A stretch of DNA of 36,270 nt, taken from assembly GCF_025377685.1 (NCBI RefSeq), contig NZ_JACEHK010000020.1, positions 1-36,270 of the forward strand, in the 5' to 3' direction. This document shows, in pieces, positions 9,833 through 18,709 of the stretch. Source of the DNA: Anaerobacillus sp. CMMVII. GTDB lineage: Bacteria > Bacillota > Bacilli > Bacillales > Anaerobacillaceae. The translations under genes and the position numbers were made by a program. Position 1 is the stretch's first letter. Every line of letters begins with the position of its first letter. The notes below the pieces were generated by a model. It ran no database searches, was not told the DNA's origin, and saw only the letters and a list, made by a program, of their open reading frames with translations.

Positions 9833-12126
9833 ATGCAAGGAATACTAACTGAAATGTTAATAGACAAATATAAAAAAGGGGAAATATCTTTAAGAAATTT
9901 ACTTCAAGAATTAACAAATTTAAATGAATTTCGAGAGAGTAGACTATATGATTCCTTATGCCTAATTGACACTCGAAGAATCCTTGATTTGCCTGATGAA
10001 CTAGCAAGTTTAATGGTTGATATTGCGTTAGTTGATAAACCCAAATCAGTTATTGATATAAACTGTTCAACAGGGAAACTATTAAACTTTTTTCCTAGTG
10101 AAACCTTGTTTAAGGGCTATAATTTATTGGCAGACGAAATAAGTATTGGTAGACTAATTTATCCTAATCTTAATCTTTTCAATGAAAACCCTATACATAA
10201 AAATTTTTCTGAAAAGTTTGATTGTGTTATTTCATGTCTTCCAAGGGAGGACAAATTCATTATGAAGGATTTGAAACAAAATACATCTCTTGTTTACCTT
10301 AAAAGGCAATGTCAATTTTGAAGACGAAGGCAAATTAGTTATTTTAATAAGTAATGCTTTTTTATCAGCGCCTTCTATTTGTCAATTGTATAGAGACCAC
10401 CTTCTTACTAATTATAATTTAGAGATGGTCATGTCCTTGGATACCGGTAACTTTAGAGGGCATTTAAGAGATATGGCACTCCTTGTGATTAAGAAAAGTA
10501 CTCCATCAGATAAGATTTTAATGCCTAGTTTTACGAGTAATTATCAAGAGATAAAACAAATGTATTTTGAAAAAAACGGTTTTTCAGTGAGTAGTGAAAG
10601 ATTAAAAGGTTCGAGATGGGATCCTCATTTCTATAATCCTCGATTTGAAAAAATAAATAAAAAACTTAAAAATAAGGAAGTCAAAAAACTAGAAGAAATA
10701 GCGATTGTATTATCAGGAGTAATGATTCCAAGTGATGTAGGGATAGAAACAGGTAAATATTTAATTATAAAGCCATCCCATATTCAAAAGAACGAGTTAC
10801 ATCTCTTTACCGAAAATAAATATTTAGATGCATGTAGCCAACGGGATAGTGAAAGGATTTTAAAGCCAGGAGATATGATTACACCACTAGTGAATAATTC
10901 TGGTGAGTTTTATATTTATAGGGAGTCAGATCCACCTGCAATTGCAAATCATAACATCGCCATAATCAGATCCAATGACAATGAATATATTAAAAGCTAT
11001 TTAAATACGAAAGATGGCAACACCCTTTTTAGCTTACAGGTAGACAGAAAGAGCAGAAGATTGCAAAATACAAGAATATTAACTATTCGTGATATTAAAA
11101 ATATCCGAATCCCACTATTGCCCATAGAGAATCTTAACAAAGTCAGTGACAAAGGAATTGAGAATGCAACACAAACAGAACTAATAGAACTAAAAGAGAA
11201 ATTAGCCATTCTGACGGATAAATATAAACAGGAAAAAAGCAGGAACCGAGAAAGCAACCAGTTAGAAGATCTTGCAAACAACCGGTATGAAAAAATTCTT
11301 CTAGAACTAAGAAAAATGAATCAAGCAGTGGTTGAGGTGAATGAACAAGTCCAATATTTGATTAATATAGTTAGCAACATAGAGAATGATATTCAACAAA
11401 TAAAGCAAGAAGGTAAAGGTGATCTAGAGACTATTCAAAGCATGATAAAAAATATTGATAATAACGTAAATAAAATAACATTAGAAACCTTTGATAGATA
11501 TGTTGAAAAAACAAAGGAATGGCTTGTTCCAAATTGGGATAAACTTCACGAATTAAGTAAGCGAATGTTACCATCAGCGGATATGTTATTTGATAATATT
11601 AATCGATCAGAAACAGCGGACCCATCTCCATATATACTACAATATTGTAGGAGCCTTGAAAATGAATTACGAATCAAGATTTTTGTTGCTTATTTGCATG
11701 ATTTACAGTTACGAAAGTCAATATTAAAAAACAATTCTCATGGGATCTGGAACTAAATGTTAGTGGAAGACCGTACTCAAGAAATAGTTCTTCGTACGAT
11801 TTTGCTGTTAAAATGCAAGAGCTTTTAGAAAAAGATGAAAACCAATGGTATTTCGAATTAGGAAATATGTCAATTTTTCTTAGAAAGATAACTGGAAATA
11901 CAGTAAGAAGAAGTCCCATTCTTCAAGATTTTAAAGAGTTTATATTAAATTATTTTGATGAAAACTTTGTAGATATAGAGTTGTTCGAAAAAATTATGAA
12001 GTTACAAGAGAGTATCGAAATAGAGCTGCACATCCAAATGTGATACCAATCCAAGAAGCTATTGAAGGAAAGGAGATTATAAAAGCATTAATCATAAGAT
12101 TACTAAAGGATTATAAAGGAATATGA
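9833..12126 (+). pseudogene. Degenerate HsdM-like methyltransferase fused to an HsdS-like target-recognition domain, coiled coil and HEPN-like C-terminus (frameshifted)
   Basis: The joined length is about 764 residues, with frame changes near 10295, 11740 and 12005. Residues 1-245 resemble an N6-adenine methyltransferase, but motif I reads DINCSTGKLL and the catalytic NPP(Y/F) position reads CLPRED, so methylation activity is doubtful. From about 260 (SRWDPHF) to 430 (IRIPLLPIENL) is one type I specificity-subunit-like domain, including LKPGDMITP and QVDRKSRRLQNTRIL. Residues 435-550 are heptad-rich and likely form a coiled coil. The last ~180 residues contain CRSLENELRIKIF and end with REYRNRAAHPN. 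RNRAAH fits the Rx4H motif of HEPN ribonuclease domains. The start is ATG 9833 after AGAGGAGG. A sensor-effector defence protein that recognises DNA and acts through HEPN is an inference. Confidence 0.7.
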
Positions 12127-12221
12127 TAAACTCATTTTCCTTTTAGTGGGCATAGAATTAGGCCTTTTTATAACAGGGTGAAATAAGGTTAGTTCAAAAA
12201 ATTTTTAAAGGATTGATAAGT

Positions 12222-12407
12222 ATGCTGAAAAGTAAATATTTAATATCAGATTACTGGAAAAATAAAATTGCTGAGAATTTTGACATGTGTTCAAGATTGT
12301 TTGAGAATATACCGATTAATAAGGAGACAATTATTATTAGACCAGTCATTTTAAACCCTTATAGTAAACAATTAGAAAAAATTGGTAATCTATCCAAACG
12401 TATATAG
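12222..12407 (+). CDS. Short hypothetical protein, possibly a truncated gene
   Basis: The ORF encodes 61 residues from ATG 12222, with AAAGGA nine bases upstream; an in-frame TTG at 12213 is a poorer choice. The protein reads as an ordinary soluble N-terminus (YLISDYWKNKIAENF, then ETIIIRPVILNPYS) that stops abruptly just before a dispersed repeat begins at 12412. This suggests that a longer gene was cut short by the repeat or its associated cassette. No family is recognised. Confidence 0.4.
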   Translation: MLKSKYLISDYWKNKIAENFDMCSRLFENIPINKETIIIRPVILNPYSKQLEKIGNLSKRI

Positions 12408-12411
12408 TGTA

Positions 12412-12536
12412 ACGCTTCCAGGGGACTGGCACTCCTCGAAAAATCTTGTTTCACACTTATGTTTCACAAACGCAATAAAACCAACAGTGTAACTGTTTTA
12501 CAAGAGGCGGTTTATAAATCGGCTCTTATTTTTTTC
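12412..12536 (+). repeat. Dispersed repeat, copy A (hairpin-bearing)
   Basis: This is one of four related elements in the window. It contains GGCACTCCTCGAAAAATCTT, two spaced TGTTTCACA words, then ACAAGAGGCGG, an AT-rich loop, CGGCTCTT and a T-run. Other copies are at 24806, 32753 and 34727. The closing hairpin followed by Ts can act as a terminator. Here it lies at the 3' end of the ComK cassette copy 1. Confidence 0.75.
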
Positions 12537-12609
12537 TGGAAAGTATTGAACCCATGATCAGATTATCTTACCTTCGTCGTGATCCAAAGGTTCATTGTGC
12601 AATTAGCCA

Positions 12610-13437
12610 CTACCTATACAACCAATGCCTCACATTTATCTTATGCTCAGCAATAATTCTCCGACTCTCCACCGCCAACATTCCAACCACTGTCCCGTAG
12701 TAATATTGAATAAAGCTAGTGTTGATTTTGTTATGTTTCCACTGGTAAACCAACGCCTTAAAAGCCTTAATGATCGTCGGTAGGAATCGTTCGATAGGGT
12801 CGACTAACCTTTGACTTCGATAAGCTATCAATGCTCGATCCCATAACTGGCAAATATCCTTTGCTCGATCATAGAATGGTTTGACGACTTTGACAAAGCT
12901 TTCTGGAACATAGTTTGGGACGTATGTATAGTCTAAATCTTCTAGTGTTATAGGACGAAGATCTTTTATTCTTTTTGTTTTTGTTTCAAAAGAATTAGTT
13001 TCAGTAGGACTATTCTCGCGTTGAACTGTTGGAACAGTAGAGGTTGGTGTTTGTTCACGCTCTGTCAATTTTTCCGTTAGCGCTCCGTCAAAACGGTGAA
13101 AGATATAGACGCTATGAGAGAAGCCCCCTTTTTCGCGTGTTGTATGGTGAATCGAGAGGATGCCTAATTGTTTAGCTTTACGTAACATTCTCTCAAAAGT
13201 AGAGCGGGAGATCCCGCCCTTTTTGTCCTGTGTTGCTTCGACCAATTTACAGATGCGAGCATTGCAAATGCCGATTATTTTGACACTAAAACGAGTCAGC
13301 TGCGAAAAGGCTAGAAGTTCACTTTTTGTAAAGTTCGTTTTGAATTTTTCTACTACATGTTTGATCATATTGTTGAACTCTTGAAGAGAGTTAAATTGAC
13401 TTAAATGAGCGAATTGGTTAATGTGGCCTGATTTCAT
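12610..13437 (-). CDS. Winged-helix DNA-binding protein of the ComK cassette (copy 1)
   Basis: This intact 275-residue protein has a winged-helix/helix-turn-helix segment at about residues 35-115 (ELLAFSQLTRFSVKIIG, then GGISRSTFERMLRKAKQLG and a wing at HHTTREKGGFSHSV). A Ser/Thr/Pro/Glu-rich linker at about 125-160 leads to a helical C-terminal half (YVPESFVKVVKPFYDRAK, RFLPTIIKAFKALVYQW). The ATG at 13437 is followed immediately upstream by the comK-like gene. The organisation resembles replication-initiator or transcription-factor winged helices, but no specific family can be claimed. Copy 2 at 24993-25817 is close to identical in the N-terminal half and more divergent in the linker and C-terminus. 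Confidence 0.75.
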   Translation of the reverse strand: MKSGHINQFAHLSQFNSLQEFNNMIKHVVEKFKTNFTKSELLAFSQLTRFSVKIIGICNARICKLVEATQDKKGGISRSTFERMLRKAKQLGILSIHHTTREKGGFSHSVYIFHRFDGALTEKLTEREQTPTSTVPTVQRENSPTETNSFETKTKRIKDLRPITLEDLDYTYVPNYVPESFVKVVKPFYDRAKDICQLWDRALIAYRSQRLVDPIERFLPTIIKAFKALVYQWKHNKINTSFIQYYYGTVVGMLAVESRRIIAEHKINVRHWLYR

Positions 13438-13467
13438 GGAGATGTTCCTTTCTCGGCTAACGTGGAA

Positions 13468-13982
13468 TTAGTAATGGATAAGTTCAGGGGTACTACGTGG
13501 CATGCAGAAGGTTTTTTCGTTCGAAAAGTGAGTAAAGCGGATGATGCATTGAGCAGTTCTGTACATTTGTTTTCGATTGTATAGTAAGAGACAGGAAGCT
13601 TTAATTGTTGTTCGTTTTTGAAGGTAATCAACGTACAATTTTGTTGAAAGGGTGTAATAGAATGGACATGATCGTGGAAGATCCAGGAGCATTCAAATTG
13701 CGTAGGCGAAAAGGTAGGAAACGCGTAAATGTGTTCAGTTGGATGAATCGGGATTGGTACTTTGTGTTTGGCTCCAGTAAGATAGGTAACAGCTGCTCGT
13801 CTTCCTTCATATGTGGATCCGCCCTTTAAGCAAGCTGCTTTGATGATCTGAAACGGCGTTTTTCGAATGTGAAGCTTACGATCTGTTTCAATGGCGATGG
13901 TATGATAGTCTGGATGTGCGACTGAGAGGAGGGCCAGTGTATCTTTGTTTACACTATAGTTTGCTAGGATTACATTATTCAA
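13468..13982 (-). pseudogene. ComK-family transcription regulator (copy 1, frameshifted near its C-terminus)
   Basis: The start is TTG 13982 with AAGGAGTG upstream. ComK family features in order are VNKDTLAL, TPFQIIKAACLKGGSTYEGR, TGAKHKVPI, FPTFSPTQFECSWIFHDHVH, ITFKN and LPVSYYTIE. These align by eye with B. subtilis ComK (PLQIVDRSC..GSSYAGRKAG, FPTLSS, GWISHVHV, LPISYNSFENQVYRTA). Near 13575 one T is missing relative to copy 2 (TTTT against TTTTT). This throws the end out of frame: the true C-terminus, MYRTAQCIIRFTHF to PELIHY, continues in the next frame to 13468. ComK proteins activate transcription by binding AT-rich boxes. A role in competence cannot be assumed for this cassette-borne paralogue. 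Confidence 0.75.
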
Positions 13983-14076
13983 TTTTTAAACACTCCTTAA
14001 TGATGGTTTGGAAAGTAGCGATAATGATTGAATTTCGTATGCTAGAAAGAAGGAGATACAGGAGACAGGAGTAATA

Positions 14077-14346
14077 TTACTCCTGTTCTTTGAGGTGTTT
14101 TTTAATGTCTGGTAGGACTTCATTTTCAAATTTGAGCCAGTATTCAGAAGGGTAAGTGTCTAATGAAACAGCAATTAATAGTAATACATCATTTGAAAAA
14201 TTACGTTTTCCTAACTCAAGATCACTTATGTATTGCTGGGTAAGACCAACTTCAGACGCTAGCTTATCCTGTGACCAACCTTTCTTATCTCTACTAACTT
14301 TAATATATTTACCTAACTCGGAAGTCCAGACTAATCTTGGTTTCAA
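14077..14346 (-). CDS. XRE-family (Cro/CI) HTH repressor (copy 1)
   Basis: This 89-residue protein has a classic XRE helix-turn-helix at about residues 10-65 (LGKYIKVSRDKKGWSQDKLA, SEVGLTQQYISDLELGKRNF). It starts with TTG at 14346, about 11 bases after AAAGGA. It is the first gene of the leftward cassette, followed by the ComK-like and winged-helix genes. A 20-base near-palindrome at 14396-14415 lies upstream and probably is its operator. Copy 2 at 26456-26725 differs at about three residues. Confidence 0.85.
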   Translation of the reverse strand: MKPRLVWTSELGKYIKVSRDKKGWSQDKLASEVGLTQQYISDLELGKRNFSNDVLLLIAVSLDTYPSEYWLKFENEVLPDIKKHLKEQE

Positions 14347-14395
14347 TTATTTTTCATTCCTTTTACTAACATTATGAAAATAACTGAAACAAAAC

Positions 14396-14415
14396 TTACA
14401 AACTATAGTATGTAA
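14396..14415 (-). promoter_or_regulatory. Probable XRE operator overlapping the cassette promoter (copy 1)
   Basis: TTACAAACTATAGTATGTAA is a near-perfect palindrome with one mismatched pair. On the minus strand it contains TATAGT, a plausible -10 box, with TTCATA 18 bases upstream. The same 20 bases are unchanged in copy 2, which supports function. Confidence 0.55.
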
Positions 14416-14517
14416 CTACTTGTTTTATGAATAATAGGTGAAAGTTTTATAGTTTTTTGTAATGTTCTGCCGAAAAAACATGAATTTACGAGAATTTATA
14501 ACTAAAGTTGAGGAGCG

Positions 14518-14564
14518 AAAAAAAAAGTAACTGTCCAAGCCCTTTATAAGGAGGAGGTAGTTAC
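14518..14564 (-). terminator. Leftward terminator of the SAM methyltransferase gene
   Basis: GTAACT (14527-14532) pairs with AGTTAC (14559-14564), with an inner CCTT/AAGG pairing. A run of nine A on the plus strand at 14518-14526 gives a U-run to a leftward transcript. It lies about 90 bases beyond the corrected end of the methyltransferase. Confidence 0.55.
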
Positions 14565-14653
14565 CTTTTTCATTTTCATTATGCTTTCAACTTCACTCTT
14601 CGGCTTCTGGGAATCCCGCAGTGCCAGCGAAGACGGTCTTCAGAGCCCCTAAA

Positions 14654-15391
14654 TTATTCTTTTTTCTTTTTCGCAACAAAGACTGCGAGCCATAATCTCT
14701 CCAGATACAGTCAACGTCACAGAAACCAGATTGTCTAAGATAGCTTAAGTAGTTTTCAAGGGATTCGCAGTTTTTTCCTTTTGCAGATTGTTTCCTCTGA
14801 TCATTTTGTATAAATTCATTGACCGAATTTGAATTTATATCTATCTCTGGAATGTTTAACTTTAATCTCGCTCTTTTTGCTCCAATCAAAGTTTCTATCT
14901 TAGGGGTAGATCCCCTAAGATAGTCGGCGAAAACAAAGGTTCCGCCAGGGTGTAAAACAGCATTAACTTCCGAAATAATTGCCGTTTATCCTTAGCGAAG
15001 TGAAGTGCCATTGAACTAGTGACTGCATCAAATTTTTTATTCCCATTCTCAAAAGTCCAAGAAACGCTAGTAAAGTCAAAGATTTGAAATTAATTCTTGA
15101 TTTAGTAGAGGAAATAAGTTCCCGCGCAATTTCTAACATAGCTTCTGACCCATCAGTCACTAAGATTTCATTAAAATAATTATCGTTTAAAAGTAGTTTT
15201 GAAAATATTCCAGTTCCTGCGCCAAGTTCTAACAATGATCCTCCTTGAGGAGTTAGATCCTTCAAAGCACTGAGAGCTACTTTTAACATAACTTCTTTAC
15301 GCAAGGGGTCAAACCCTTTCTTTTCATTGTAATCTTTTGCTGTTTGATTATTGTTAAATGCATTAATGCTCAGCGAATTATCTTTAACCAT
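14654..15391 (-). pseudogene. Class I SAM-dependent methyltransferase (frameshifted)
   Basis: About 245 residues. The N-terminus FNNNQTAKDYNEKKGFDPLR is followed by motif I, LLELGAGTGIFSKLLL (about residues 56-71), and the acidic VTDGSEAML. These are typical of UbiE/COQ5- and Methyltransf_11-type enzymes acting on small molecules. Frame changes near 15085 and between 14935 and 15010 join this to FADYLRG, IGAKRARLKLNIPEIDIN and YLRQSGFCDVDCIWRDYG. A last shift near 14690 restores the usual ending LAVFVAKKKKE with a stop at 14654; without it the frame runs on to 14593. It is monocistronic and divergent from the gntR operon. The substrate is unknown. Confidence 0.7.
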
Positions 15392-15728
15392 AATTACAAC
15401 TCCATTCTTTAAGATTAGATTTATATATCCTTATTACAAAAAACATTTTAAAAGTTTGAAAGTTTTTTTTCTAGAGCTTAAAAAATCTCAAACTTTAGAT
15501 AAATTAAGAGTTAACATTTAAATCATTCTTTTAAGAAGTAAAACATAAAAAGGGTATTTTCAATCTATTTTACCAAAGTATTCAAAAAATTCTATTATTT
15601 TCACTAAAAATTGTTGTAATATTTAGAAACTTCGGTTAGTATAATTGTATACAAATATACAAATATTTATAAATACAGTAATACACTATTAAATTTGTAT
15701 AACTTCAATAAGAAGGGAGGTAGCTAGA
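15392..15728. other. Divergent intergenic region between the methyltransferase and gntR
   Basis: An imperfect hairpin spans 15451-15496, with arms AAAGTTTGA and TCAAACTTT and inner T-run/A-run pairing. Nearer gntR lies the promoter/operator described at 15640-15660. The gntR ribosome binding site is AAGAAGGGAGG. Confidence 0.5.
15640..15660 (+). promoter_or_regulatory. Promoter -10 box and probable GntR operator
   Basis: TATAAT at 15640-15645 overlaps the perfect palindrome TTGTATACAA at 15645-15654, followed by ATATAC. Short TTGTATACAA-like palindromes are typical sites of FadR/FCD-type GntR regulators, so autoregulation of the catabolic operon is likely. The -35 box is weak (TTGTTG or TTGTAA at non-ideal spacing). 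Confidence 0.5.
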
Positions 15729-16414
15729 ATGCAGGCTCGAAACAAGCTTAGACTTTCTACTAAGGATTTAGTGTATATGGAGATTAAGGATAAAATTATT
15801 AAATGCGAGTTAAAACCTGACCAAATTTTAAATGAAGAGCAATTAGCAAACGAGTTAGAAATTAGCAGAACTCCATTACGTGAGGCGCTACAAAGACTAG
15901 AAGCACAGGAATTAATAAAGCGTCAGAAAAATGGTCGCTTAAGAGTTGCTTCTATATCAGCCGAAGAAGTTAGAGAAATGTTTAACGTTCGGACGTTATT
16001 AGAAGGGCTAATAACAAGAGAGGCAACGTTAAAAGCGACAGAAGAAGAAGTAGTTAAATTAGAAGAAATTACCAGATCTCTTACTGAGGCAAAAAGAGTG
16101 AGGATGTTGTTCATTTTGGAAGTATGTTTCATCACCTTCTATACGATATTAGTAGAAACAAAACTGCAACCCAAATCTTATATCAACTAAATGATCACAT
16201 AAGTCGGTACCGGAGACTTGGTCCGATCCGATCTGAACAAAGAAGTTCAGCTGCAGTAGCTGAACATGTAGAGTTATTTGAATTAATTAAAAAAAGAGAT
16301 GCAGATGGAGCAGAGTTGGCAATGAGAAAACATATCGAAAATAGCTTAAACTCAGCAGTAGCTTCAATTGAGGTTTATCTGCAATCATTATTAAAGGAGG
16401 AACAGGATGAATAA
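15729..16414 (+). pseudogene. GntR-family regulator with FCD effector domain (frameshifted)
   Basis: About 228 residues. The N-terminal winged helix (residues 8-75) has LVYMEIKDKIIKCELKPDQ, the recognition helix ISRTPLREALQRLEAQ and the wing NGRLRVASIS. The FCD domain follows, with histidines that normally bind a metal and an organic acid: MFNVRTLLEGL, HFGSMFHHLLYDIS, AAVAEHVELFELI and AMRKHIENS. A one-base break near 16100 (TEAKRV to EDVVHFGS) divides it into two frames. ATG 15729 follows AAGGGAGG. The stop overlaps the next start by eight bases. It most likely senses the tricarboxylate or product handled by the downstream operon and represses it. Confidence 0.8.
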
Positions 16415-17275
16415 ACCGCAAAAATTTAAAGAATTATTAAGGAATAAAGAAATAATTGTTATGCCAGGGGCGTTTGACGGAATGTCAGCTAGATTAGTAG
16501 AAGAAACTGGTTTCAAGGCAATGTTAGCGACTGGTGCTGGAATATCTAACAGTCAATTAGGTTGGGCAGATGTTGGTTTAACAACAATGACAGAGGTTTG
16601 TCAACAAGTCACTAAAATGGCAGACGTAACCACAATACCAATTTTGGCTGATGCCGACACCGGTTATGGAAACGCTATCAATCTTATTCGTACTGTAAGA
16701 GAGTTTGAAAGAGCAGGTGCTGGTGGTATTCAGTTGGAAGATCAAGTTTCACCTAAAAATGTGGTCATTTTTCTGGTAAACAAGTAATTTCAAAACAAGA
16801 AATGGTGCAAAAAATCAAAGCTATTATTGATACTAGAGAAAATAAGGATCTTGTCATCGTAGCAAGAACAGATGCAAGAGCTGTGAATGGTCTAGACGAT
16901 GCCTTAGATAGGGCGTATGCATATGCAGAAGCAGGTGCTGATGTTACCTTCGTCGAGGCACCTCGCAGTATTGAAGAATTACAAAAGATAACCAAGGAAT
17001 TAAAAGGTATCCCTCAAATGGCAAACATGGTTGAAGGTGGTTTGACACCTCTATTGAGTGCACAAGAGCTTCAGGACTTGGATTTTAAAATAATGATTTG
17101 TGCAAACACTGCGTTACGTGCTGCCATAAAAGGAATTCGTACAGCTTTAGGAATTTTACATGACGAGGGAAGTCAAGCAAATCTACAAGACTATATTTGT
17201 ACTTGGGAAGAAAGGCAAACTTTATTTAAGCTTAATAAGATAAAAGAATTAGAGAACAAGTATTTAAAATTCTAA
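16407..17275 (+). pseudogene. Isocitrate lyase/PEP mutase-superfamily lyase (2-methylisocitrate lyase-like), one-base frameshift
   Basis: About 289 residues, a TIM-barrel C-C lyase related to PrpB, 2,3-dimethylmalate lyase and oxaloacetate hydrolase. It has PGAFDGMSARLVEETGF, the metal-site DADTGYGN (near residue 90), GGIQLEDQ (near 110) and ARTDARAV. At 16755-16759 the sequence has five A; six would give PKKCGHFSGKQ, the K-K/R-C-G-H catalytic loop of the family. The frameshift is therefore probably an error. Downstream it carries NMVEGGLTPLL, whereas E. coli PrpB has NITEFGATP, so the substrate may not be 2-methylisocitrate itself. The expected reaction is cleavage of a 2-hydroxy- or tricarboxylic acid to pyruvate (or glyoxylate) plus a dicarboxylate or short acid. 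Confidence 0.8.
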
Positions 17276-17285
17276 GTGAGGTGGA

Positions 17286-18704
17286 ATGAACGAAATGACG
17301 GCAACCAAAAAACTGGCCAAATTTGTTTATGAACTTGAATTTGACCATCTTTCAAGTGAAGTACAAGAACACTTACATTTCTGTTTACTAGATGCAATCG
17401 GATGCGGAATTTACGGGTCGACAAAGCATTGGAGTCAAAAGGTTATTAAGACGTTTGAGGATATTGTCCCTAAGTCGGATAATCAAGGTGCCAAAATCTT
17501 TGGTCATTCTACTAATTATACTCCAGATCATGCGGCTTTGATAAATGGTACACTAATTCATTGCTTTGAATTTGATGACTTGCACAAGACAGCTGTCATC
17601 CACCCTGGCGCAGAAATTATCCCTGTGTTATTAGCTTTAACAGATTATCTAGAAATGAATGGAAGAAATGTTACTGGTAAAGAATTTTTAACTGCCTTAG
17701 CAGCTGGCTATGAAGTTGGATGTCATGTAGGGATGTTAACTGGCGCGGAGCAACTGAATCGAGGGTTTCATCCGTCAGCAACCTCTGGAATTTTCGGGGC
17801 AGCCGCAGCTGGAGCAAAATTATTGAACCTTTCTGAGGAAGAAATTCTACATTCGATTGGGATTGCCGGGAGCCAAGCAAGTGGCTTAATGTCAGCCCAA
17901 TATGAAGCAATGGTTAAGAGAATGAACCCGGGGAAAGCTGCTCAAAATGGGTTACTCAGTGTCATGTTAGCCAAAAATGGATTTACTGGCATTACGAATG
18001 TGATTGAAGCGAGTTATGGTGGCTTTGCTCAAACATTTGCTGATGTGCACATTAAAGATACCGATTTTGATAATTTAGGAGTAGACTTTGAAACACTGAA
18101 TGTTGGCTTTAAGCCTTATCCTTGTTGTGGTAGTAATCATACAACCATTGATTGTACTCTTGAAATGGTAAAGGAAAATGGAGCTGCATTTAAGGTAGAA
18201 GACATCAAGGAGATACTTATTGAAACAACAACAGCAACGAAACATCATGTTGGTTGGGAATACAAAGCTAGCGGAGCGATTGCAGCCCAGATGAATCTTC
18301 AATATGCAACTGCCGTTACCTTGCTTGATGGGGAATGTACCGTAAAGCAATATGAAGATAGAAAGATTGAATCAGAAAATGTAAACGCTCTTATACAGAA
18401 AATTAATATAGAGCCAAATCTAGAGTTTGATAAAAGTGGTCGTTCAGGAAGACACCATATTAGAATAACAACAACTTTTTCAGATGGTACGACTAAAGTG
18501 AAAGAAAAAGTGCATGCAAAAGGAAGTATGGTTGAACCGTTAACTTATCAAGAGGTAAAATCTAAGTTCTTAAATCTAGTAGGCAATGTTTATTCGGAAG
18601 CTACGAGTCATGCATTGTTAGACCAGTTACTAACTTTGGAAACATCATCTGACGTTATAAAAGTTTTTCAAATATTTCATGGTGAACTAACCAAAAGTGG
18701 GTGA
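17286..18704 (+). CDS. MmgE/PrpD-family dehydratase-like enzyme
   Basis: This intact 472-residue protein is of usual family length. The family includes 2-methylcitrate dehydratase (PrpD), cis-aconitate decarboxylase and iminodisuccinate epimerase. Family landmarks are LDAIGCGIYGS near residue 35, HCFEFDDLHKTAVIHPGAEI near 92-111, RGFHPSATSGIFGAAAAGAK near 158-177, FKPYPCCGSNHTTID near 275 and the C-terminal GRSGRHHIRITTTFSDG. ATG 17286 follows GAGGTGGA; ATG 17295 is also possible. The gene lies ten bases after the lyase, and its stop region overlaps the start of the aconitase-like gene. By analogy with PrpD it would dehydrate an alkylcitrate to an alkylaconitate; this is inference. Confidence 0.85.
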   Translation: MNEMTATKKLAKFVYELEFDHLSSEVQEHLHFCLLDAIGCGIYGSTKHWSQKVIKTFEDIVPKSDNQGAKIFGHSTNYTPDHAALINGTLIHCFEFDDLHKTAVIHPGAEIIPVLLALTDYLEMNGRNVTGKEFLTALAAGYEVGCHVGMLTGAEQLNRGFHPSATSGIFGAAAAGAKLLNLSEEEILHSIGIAGSQASGLMSAQYEAMVKRMNPGKAAQNGLLSVMLAKNGFTGITNVIEASYGGFAQTFADVHIKDTDFDNLGVDFETLNVGFKPYPCCGSNHTTIDCTLEMVKENGAAFKVEDIKEILIETTTATKHHVGWEYKASGAIAAQMNLQYATAVTLLDGECTVKQYEDRKIESENVNALIQKINIEPNLEFDKSGRSGRHHIRITTTFSDGTTKVKEKVHAKGSMVEPLTYQEVKSKFLNLVGNVYSEATSHALLDQLLTLETSSDVIKVFQIFHGELTKSG

Positions 18705-18709
18705 AGATT

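Larger units (their letters stand above)
12412..14480 (-). repeat. Long direct repeat, copy 1 (ComK cassette plus 3' repeat element)
   Basis: About 2.05 kb holding xre, the comK-like gene, the winged-helix gene and dispersed repeat A. By eye it is about 90-95 percent identical to 24806-26860 in the coding part and in the same orientation. Similarity ends on the right after the AATGTTCTGC stretch near 14470-14480. Confidence 0.8.
14347..14653. other. Intergenic region between the cassette and the methyltransferase gene
   Basis: This holds the cassette promoter/operator, the right end of the duplicated segment (near 14480) and the terminator at 14518-14564. No further gene is seen. Confidence 0.5.

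Noticed and set aside
13605-13829. Plus-strand open frame inside the comK-like gene
   Set aside because: It is a shadow of the ComK-family coding strand, appears in only one cassette copy at full length, and has no ribosome binding site.
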